A stretch of DNA of 64,000 nt from the NCBI GenBank assembly GCA_043228905.1, contig JBHGNT010000007.1, forward strand, positions 9,114,001 to 9,178,000. Reading direction: 5' to 3'. The stretch is from Azolla caroliniana. Lineage: Eukaryota; Polypodiophyta. Numbering within the stretch: position 1 is the first letter of the stretch; each line of letters starts with the position of its first letter. The position numbers and the translations under genes were made by a program. Below, piece after piece: positions 56,701 through 64,000 of the stretch. The notes beneath the pieces are model-generated. The model was given only the letters and a program-made list of their open reading frames with translations, did no database searches and was not told the DNA's origin.

Positions 56701-59594
56701 CCATATCTACCTAATCAGCACATGCATTAAAGTGACCATTTACCACCTTGAAAGGGTTCACTAAAGGAATATTTCAAATATGACCAATGATGTTAATGGG
56801 TAACGACAACATGAACATAACTGAGTTGAAGTTGTTGTTTCCATTTTGATGACTAGTCTAAAAAACATCAATCTTTTATATGAGATGATGAAAGACTTGT
56901 TATTACACACACTAAATCAAGCATTTACATAAAAGAACGACGAGCTTGTAAACTCAACGAAAAATGAATCAAGAGCGGACTTTTACATTTCACATTCAAG
57001 AAATACAATTCTACTTAAAAAAGTCTGCCAAAAACTTTTTAAGTCTAGTTAAGATCATTATAAAACAAAATGGCACTCCATTTATAACAAGAACTTGGTT
57101 ATATACAATGAAAATTTAGTGATAGGACCATTGAAACAATAACTTTGAGGAAAAGATGGAACTATGTTGTCGATGTTAGTGAAGTTGGCGCTATATTATG
57201 ACATTGATGCATTGAGGCTCCTTCCACTCGCAATGCCTTTGACAATTTGGTTAGGACACTTTTTGAAACATTTCATGTACTCAATAATCATTCCTATATG
57301 TTGCACCACTTATTTGGCTAGTCATAGATCATAAATTTATTAATCAATAGTAGTAGGCTTTTCTTTCCTTCCTAAGAGAAACAATAAATTATACCTTTTG
57401 TAATGTATGCATATGGCAATAAGTATAAACAAATACTTTTAGTATGGACTAATATGAGAACTATTTTTGCACGAACATAACATGGATTCCGATGTGCATA
57501 CCTCAATTCATAATTGTAAGATTGCAATGGACACACTTCATCTCATACTCCCATGGACTAATATGAGAACTATTTACCTTTGTAAGCATTGGAGGCAAGC
57601 ATTGTCCGTTCCAAGGATGACTTAGAGGAAGGAAGGTGGCGGTTGATTATTTTCAGATAGTAGGAACCCACTTGTATTGTTTGATGATTGGTTTGTTAAT
57701 CACTGCTTCAGTGTTTAAGGTGGTCTATAAACATTGAGTGCAAAAGCTCTATGACAAAAGCTTGAGCTTGAAAGCTCAAATGGTAAACCCTTAACCCCAA
57801 AGCTCGAAGGCTATATAGCAAAGACATCCAAGCACCCTTCTCCAACAAAATTATCATTGTCAATCATTCACGCCCCGCCTCTAGAGGTTTCTATTTCTCA
57901 TCCCGAGATCGTAGTTAAACATCACGTAGACCTCCTTCTACTCCCCACACTTTATGCCAACAACATCGTGACTTTGTCCACAAGTGTTCAATCAGATTTT
58001 GAGGATGGTTCCATCATATCATGGATCCCCTTATTGAACTATTATCAAGCAAGACTATTGGGGACTTCGACTAGGGATGATGTCACTTTGTGCTCCTCTC
58101 AAGCATTGATGTGTGAGTTAGCAAAACCCTTTTTCAATGTCGTCGAGATGCAATGCCCTCTATGGTGGAAAAGAAGACCAAAAATCTATGGATAAGAAGA
58201 GGAGGTGAATAAGAGAAAATGAAAAATAATGACAATATACCTTAATGCAAAAATCTTCCAAAATAATGAAACAAAGAGCTGCTTCTCCCCCAAAAATTCC
58301 CAAAAGAAGAACCCCTAAGTAAGTCCTCTTCCCTTCCTTTTATATGGAGAGAGAGGTACCTCATTTGCATTAAATTCTCACCTACCTCGTTTGCATCGAA
58401 AATGCAAAAGGAACAATCCTTTTATATGCACTACAAAGATTCAAATTCTATACCCCTTTTTACATAGACAAAAAGGTGTGGAGTTCCTAGACTCTATACC
58501 CCTTGACTACCCAACCCCGTGGGGCCTTCCATTCTGTGAGGATCCAACCATCAATTCCCAATTTCAGTAGTGATCCATGAGACACCATGCCATCTCTTCT
58601 CCTACCACACCCATCACTCAACCCTATGTTCATACCCCCCTTGCATCTCTCCATTTCCCTCTTTAGTTTTTTTTCCTGTTTCTCAGTGTTGGCAATGGCG
58701 AGAATACTTCACTGCAAAGCAAATGTGCTCCACACTCTTATTCAACTGGCCTCTTTTGCCTCGCCCTCATTGACATAAAATCTCAAAAGTGAGGATAATC
58801 TAGGTTATGGAGATCAAATACCTTCACATCCACGATCCTGACATCAAGGCGACCATGTACATTTTGGTACGTCTCTAGATTCTCCTTACTACTCCCACAT
58901 TTAGAGACCCTGAGTTCCATTGTAATGAACACCCTAAATGGGTGGTCATTGTCAACTTAAATAAGGGCCCCAACAACTGCCAAATGGTTCGTCTTTAGTT
59001 TCAAGTCAACATTTTTCCTTCCACATACGAAAGAGATTTTAAAACTATGGTCAACATACTTCCTCCCACCTTAGGCAAGTTATGAACATAGTCGACCATC
59101 AATGTTCACAACTATGCCAATCAACTTTAACTAGTTGGGAATGAATCACCATAGAAAAACAGGATGTCCATCTCCCCCCCTTCTCAAGATTCAATACATC
59201 TAGTTCCTCGTACCCTGATTGCCTTGACGCTAATTGTCTAGCTCCTCCAACTTCACCGACCAATTCCTCCTACTCCACCGTCCAATATTGGGGTTAGTTT
59301 TTTTATGCTTGCAAGAGATGTATTCATACTCCCAACCATGGGAGGACAATGATTAAGGAATCATGATGGCAAACACTTCAAATTGCTCCAAATTCCTCAT
59401 TCTTCTTGTGTTCAACATAGCTTGGTTGTCCTATGGCATGAAGCACTCTCCTTATTTTTATGGGGACAAGAATCAAGCAGAAAACATTGGAAATATTTGA
59501 AAAAAGAGCTAATTGTGTCTTTTCCATTATTATGTTGACCTTGGGAGAGATGTGTTCTCCGTTTATTGGCTAGTTTCTTTTGTGGGCCAAAAAG
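53791..59594. other. No recognisable gene; old AT-rich sequence
   Basis: Scanned in all frames. The longest ORFs are 112-119 codons (55468-55827 and 57857-58195), with no recognised motif and low-complexity composition. The stretch 58790-59130 reads with few stops on the plus strand but matches nothing I know. Likely decayed retroelement sequence. Confidence 0.5.
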
Positions 59595-60951
59595 GTGGGA
59601 GATGAAGTTGAGGCTATAAAATGGATACTCATGTACTTAAAAGGCGCCTCAAGGGTATGCCTTAGGTATGGTTTCAGAAAACCTATGCCCAAAGGTTTTA
59701 CCGACTCAAACATGTCAGGGGATGTGCACTCCAATCGATCCACATCAAGTAATGTGATGACCTATGAAGGGGAAGCAATGTCATGGCAGTCGAGATTGTA
59801 AAAGGTTGTGGTTTTCTCGACCACAGAGGCAAAATATATGGTTGCAGTAGAGGTTGGAAAGGAGCTGATTTAGATGAAGAATTTTCTCAGTGAACTAGGA
59901 ATGAACCAAGAAAGATTCTTACTTCATTGTGATAATCAAAGTGTCATACATTGCGCCAAGAACACTGCGTACCACTCTCAACCAAGCATATAAGAGAAGG
60001 TATCACTAATTATGAGAGAAAGTGGAAGAGGAAGAGTTTACCCTTGTGAGCATCCATACTGATGATAATGGATCTGACATGCTCACGAAAATCCTACCTA
60101 TGGACAAACTCAGAGTCTGTCGACAGAAGACATGATTGGCCGACTCTCCCTACATGAGTGAAGGGGGAGGAGTTTGTTAGGATTTAGTCCCTCCTAATGG
60201 GTGAAGTTAGTTGATCGATTGGGAGAATCGGTAGTTGAAATCGGGTCGATCATTTGGAGTGACCAGCGAGTCAACTTGGTAGTTGACTGAGTGAAGAAAA
60301 TGAAGAGTCGACCATTTGGGGTCTCGAACGACCAGAGGAATGACTTGGGGGTCAACCAATTTGGAGGTTGAAAATATTGGGTGGATAATCCAAGTGCAAG
60401 AATAGGCCGACTAGCCGGGTTGACATGATTGTCAATGACAGAGTTTGCTAGTCAAACCGACTGGATAGTCGACATAGGAATCGACTAGTCAAATTGACCT
60501 GTGGGTCAGATAGTCAAGTCGACCAGCCGGTCGAATAACTATTATAATATAATAATAACTTATTCCTTCTATAAATATGTGAAGCTAGGGAAAACTTTTG
60601 GGTGTAGTGTGCAGTTGTAGAAGAAGTAGAGAAGGTGTAGAGCAGATATAATAGTGATAGTGTAACAAAGAGAAGGTAGGAGACAACAAAGGTAGTGTAG
60701 GCATATTTAGGTGAACTTGCCAAAACCCTAAGTGGTGAATACTCTGTTCAACAAAGTCTTTGTAATCTGATTCTCCTCTTGTATCTTTGTCATATAATGA
60801 AGTTCTGTTGCCCCGTGGTTTTCCCCTACTTTAGGGTTTCCACATAAATTTGGTGTACTGCGTATTCTTTCTATTTTGTTGTTTTCTATTTTCAGTTCTA
60901 TATATCATTTGTGTCTATTTTTCTCGTCTATCTACGGTCCTAAAACTGACA
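59595..60951 (+). mobile_element. Ty1/copia family C, copy 3 (RNase H and LTR)
   Basis: The RNase H reading AIKWILMYLKGASRVCLRY, GFTDSNMSGDVHSNRSTSS and FLLHCDNQSVIH parallels copy 2, with stops at about 59801 and 59872. After the PPT GTGAAGGGGGAGGAG comes the LTR at 60175-60951 (TGTTAGG to ACTGACA). It lacks everything upstream of RNase H. Confidence 0.87.
60175..60951 (+). repeat. 3' LTR of copia-C copy 3
   Basis: A 777-bp LTR with a GTCGACYAGTC-rich upstream half, a TATAAATATGTG box near 60571 and the block CCCCTACTTTAGGGTTTCCA shared with the copia-D and C1 LTRs. The right end is placed at the CA before 60952, by analogy. Confidence 0.75.
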
Positions 60952-61022
60952 CCTTCATCTCACCTCATTGTATCTATTTTTTTTTCTTTTAATGCTTCCT
61001 CTAACTCAATCTTGTTAAGTGC

Positions 61023-61223
61023 TCATTTATTTATTTCAAAAGAAGCTTTCTTACATTCTTGAATCTCATCTTCAAGTTTTGCAACTATTTTCTTAAGAAT
61101 TTCATTCTCAATGACAACAGTTTGGAGCTTAACATTCTCTTTCATTAGTTTCCTAATCTCTTCACCTTGCTTGTTTATGGTTTCTTGAAGAGAAATCAAG
61201 TCACTCATAAACATTTTGTCCAT
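61023..61223 (-). other. Small coiled-coil ORF, unrecognised
   Basis: A 66-codon ORF whose heptad-like pattern (LISLQETINKQGEEIRKLM, then KKIVAKLEDEIQE) predicts a coiled coil. The upstream minus-strand sequence to 61440 also reads mostly open (MANARKAATKSRSMIDNE), with a frame change. It lies between a copia LTR and a LINE tail, so it may be part of an older element. No function is assigned. Confidence 0.25.
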
Positions 61224-61462
61224 TGTTACTAAGTATATTGCATTGGCATAAAGAATCGTTGGTTATCTTGGCTCATTATCAATCATACTCCTGGACTTTG
61301 TGGCAGCTTTACGAGCGTTTGCCATTGTAAGACCAAAACTAGGAGAAGGATACCTCTGAAACCTATTAGCTTTTGTTGATTACGAAACAAATCTTCTTGG
61401 AACATATCACAGACCTTGTTGTGAGCTTCGAATCAAGCCATAGCTTGTCAAACTTGAAGACC

Positions 61463-61463
61463 G

Positions 61464-61507
<44 letters not shown>
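61463..61507 (-). repeat. (TATC)n microsatellite at the LINE 3' end
   Basis: About 10 GATA units on the plus strand, directly following the LINE-1 3' motif when read on the minus strand. It takes the place of a poly(A) tail. Confidence 0.92.
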
Positions 61508-62437
61508 TATATTATCGTCTTCGGAGGTCAAATATGACCTATGAGACCAAAAATATTATATTTCACGTGATACGTGTGGAAGTGAGTAGTGACTCTCGAT
61601 GTTCAAGAACTTTACTAATGAATGTTGCAATCAAGAGTGCACATTGTGGTTGTGAGAGGAATTCATGCAAGGATTGGGCTCGGTCAAAGAGATGTGGAAA
61701 GCATGGTTGAATATGATCAAAGGCAAAGCATTGTATCAAAGTGTGATACTTGGACTCGTGAACTTGTTTAGGGCAAAGTGTGCATAGCCAACTACTCTCA
61801 TCACTTGTGCCCCAACACCCTGTCTCACATCGTAATGCATGTGAGCTAAGTTGCATGGAAGCAATGGTTTGAATGACAGATAACGGTATGGGCTCTAACA
61901 TGTATCGATGTGTACGGTTTTCCAGTTCCGCAAAGAATATGGTTTTGTAGTTAGGTGCAACATGTGTAGTATGATGTGTGAAGCGTGACCCTCCACACTT
62001 GCCCAATGTCATGATACATTGGCATTGCAAGAAGGCCTCATTTATAGAGGAATCTAGTGATGCATCATGAAGCAACTGTCTTGCATCCCATCTACCAAAC
62101 CATTTTTCTATATCTTGCATCCAACTGGAACACAAAATTTTGCTTTTATGAGTCTTTTGGATCTTTTTGCTTGCTTCCCATACAATTCTAGGAAGTCGAT
62201 GCGAGGGACTTTTTTGAACCTTAAGCATGTATTCAACTACCCTTTCCATGGCCATGATCTCAATGGGAAGCGATCCCATCTCAAGGAGGAGGAGGGTGTA
62301 AGACGTTTGTTTCTTAACTTGTAGAAACTTTGTAAGAAAATGTTTTTGGACATTTTCAAACTCTTTCCACATAGATTTAGGGATGTTACCGCCCCATACT
62401 TCCACCCCATAAAGAAGAACTGGTGTCACCAAAGTGT

Positions 62438-62439
<2 letters not shown>
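61508..62439 (-). mobile_element. LINE fragment 1 (3' end of the RT ORF and tail)
   Basis: A 289-codon ORF (62432-61563) matches the region after the RT palm in plant and animal LINEs: TPVLLYGVEVWGGN, HRLPRIVWEASKK and a C-terminal zinc-binding CTLCPKQVHESKYHTLIQC. The 5' side is truncated exactly at a (GA)n array at 62440. After the stop, the element ends TTTGGTCTCATAGGTCATAT, TTGACC, GAAGACG, TAAT, then (TATC)n. Loss of the 5' part is the usual result of incomplete target-primed reverse transcription. The ORF is unbroken, so the insertion is fairly recent. Confidence 0.85.

Positions 62440-62491
<52 letters not shown>
62440..62491 (-). repeat. (TC)n microsatellite between two LINE fragments
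   Basis: About 26 GA units on the plus strand. Read on the minus strand, it forms the tail of LINE fragment 2 and abuts the truncated start of LINE fragment 1. Confidence 0.93.
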
Positions 62492-62495
<4 letters not shown>

Positions 62496-64000
62496 ACGTC
62501 TTCTAAGGCCAAATTTGGTCCATGAGACAAATGGTTTATAACAAAAAATGGGATATTTACCCATTCATCGAAAGTAAAAAATAAAAATAAAAATAGAGTT
62601 TTATGCTAAATAGTTCTAGTAAAATAACAAACATGTTCTACAATGAAAATGATGTTATACTAGGCCTAATTTCATTTCCATCCAAGTCTCTCGAAGAGAA
62701 GCGGAAGGTCAAAGGGTTTCGATGTGGATGTGGCCCGTGGCCCCAATGTAAAAGGTACCCCAACCATAGCTTCTAGTCGACGTAGCTCACGTTTCCTTAT
62801 CTTCTCAATCCTTTCTATTCCGTGTCGACTTGTTTTGAAGCCCAACACCCAAGGGCGTTTGGTTGTTCTTAGCATTTCGGCTTCCTCAAGAGAGAGGCCG
62901 AGAGGCGTAAGAGTATCCACATTCATCGTCTCCCCTTGTTCTTGAAAAATTACACTAGTTACAAGTTGATGAATAGTAAAAGGGTTATGGTTAACACTTT
63001 GTAATTTATTCTCCCTATGTTGTTTTAGCTCTAAGATATACCTACCTAGTCTCTTTACATCCGAGGCATCTAATAGTTTGGAGAGGGTGGGAGAGGGTCC
63101 TAATATGTCTTGGTATTCCACTCGTATCTCGGCATAAGTTGGGCACTTGCATGTGAAGTGATACTCATCCTCTATCTCTATGTGGCACAACCTACATAGC
63201 CTTTCCTCCCTAGGGACTCTATTAGCCTGACCATTCTCAATCTCAAGTTGGTGAGATGATATCCTAAGTTTTCCAATGGCCACCCTTAGTGCATTTATTA
63301 AGAATGTATCTAGATATCTTGGTCATGTAATAAAACCTAACTGAGAGAAGTGCAAGAAGTGTTCCTTATAATATGTAACATTTTAGATAGGAGTGGCTCT
63401 TGTATCGAGTATAAATTTGCCATATTTCTTGGTGTATCACTTTATTACGGTCTTCATGAGATATTAGAATTTGGTCAGTCCCATGGTTGTACTTAAGGGG
63501 GGCGTAGGTTATTAACGTCTATGTCGTTTGCAAGTAACCAACTCACCACAGTGCTATACCAAGAGCTAGTGTCTCCAGACGCATGTAGGAATCCGGATGC
63601 CTCAAAGGCTCTACGGGATATCCTATCTTGTGGTTGGCTATGTATCCGATGAATAAAAACTACCACTTGAAACAACGCTTCTACTAACATCGGGGGCAGA
63701 CTGAACTCTGCTCTAATAATGTCATGTGGTACTGTCGATTTGCTTTGGAGTTGACGTGATAACATCGTCACCAAAGGTCTCTCTAATTGCGTCCACATGA
63801 AAGATGGTAGACCTAGAACCCATACTCCTGATGCTTACATGAGGGACGGGGTCACTAATGGGTCGAAGAGCCATCCCTTAGTTCGTGGCTCTTGAAAGTA
63901 TGCTTGGTGGCATTGTCTCTCTAAGAGTGAGAGGGATGCATACCCTCTCGTTAGCCTATCTTTGGTTGCCTAGGTCATTGAGAATTTACCTAAGCGAGCA
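62492..64000 (-). mobile_element. LINE fragment 2 (continues beyond the window)
   Basis: Minus-strand frames: TPSLMYASGVWVLG-like sequence near 63830 (broken by a stop), then a 101-codon piece (63798-63493), a frame change, and a 203-codon ORF (63283-62672). That ORF opens with LRISSHQLEIENGQANRVP and a zinc-binding CRLCHIEIEDEYHFTCKC, and ends GWK. The 3' UTR ends TTTGTCTCATGG, then TTTGGCC, GAAGACGTTAAT and (TC)n. The 5' part, including the RT core, lies past the window edge. Confidence 0.82.

Noticed and set aside
57857-58195. 112-codon ORF as a gene
   Set aside because: No recognised domain, no neighbours, and similar ORFs occur by chance in this region.

Overview
The window is plant nuclear DNA, most likely from a spore-bearing vascular plant and probably a fern. 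The evidence is: spliceosomal (GT-AG) introns; plant-type LUMINIDEPENDENS and AAA-ATPase genes; a PLS-class pentatricopeptide repeat (PPR) gene with a PGCSWW-type PG box and an 'LKACG..GSLE' repeat style that I associate with ferns; and a large share of Ty1/copia, Ty3/gypsy, LINE and SINE debris. The species is inference. No virus, CRISPR array or operon-like system is present. Layout: 1-3407 (+) is the 3' part of a LUMINIDEPENDENS (LD) homologue, in three exons. 3408-6685 is the shared 3' intergenic space. 6686-19131 (-) is a complete AAA-ATPase gene of the plant family that includes Arabidopsis At1g50140/At3g19740. I assembled it by hand as 23 GT-AG exons, 3117 nt and 1038 codons, in frame throughout, with a probable mitochondrial presequence. 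An intron of this gene carries three near-identical 195-bp tandem repeats. 19132-20600 holds its microsatellite-rich 5' flank and one unrecognised ORF. 20600-42858 is a nested stack of retroelements. Five copia families, named A, B, C, D and E here, plus one minus-strand LTR remnant, lie in both orientations. A chromodomain gypsy element is split by copia-D, which is bounded by a perfect 5-bp target duplication (ATGAC). A SINE with a 16-bp target duplication sits just after the start of one copia LTR. A 2-kb LTR-like insert carries a 105-bp minisatellite. 42859-44390 is the flank of an intronless PPR gene at 44391-47162 (+). Its C-terminal DYW-like deaminase domain has lost the histidine of HxE and the terminal DYW. 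47163-53790 is a graveyard: tandem duplications, a tRNA-like SINE head, an FCP1-like phosphatase pseudogene, an antisense transposase remnant, a second broken PPR copy and a decayed gypsy pol. 53790-59580 holds nothing I can name. 59595-60951 is a copia-C 3' end with its LTR. 61463-64000 (-) holds two head-to-tail LINE 3' halves, each ending in a conserved short motif followed by a simple repeat. Three genes look functional: LD (a nuclear regulator), the AAA-ATPase (an organelle protein-remodelling candidate) and the PPR protein (organelle RNA binding). They have no obvious shared pathway. I see no clear new multi-gene system. The most novel-looking signals are: the conserved LINE-tail-plus-microsatellite motif, shared by two LINEs and the intronic 195-bp repeat; a SINE with two opposed tRNA-like modules; a stop-free 99-nt intron in LD; a tandem splice acceptor in the ATPase that would toggle a stop codon; and heat-shock-element-like sites in an LTR insert.
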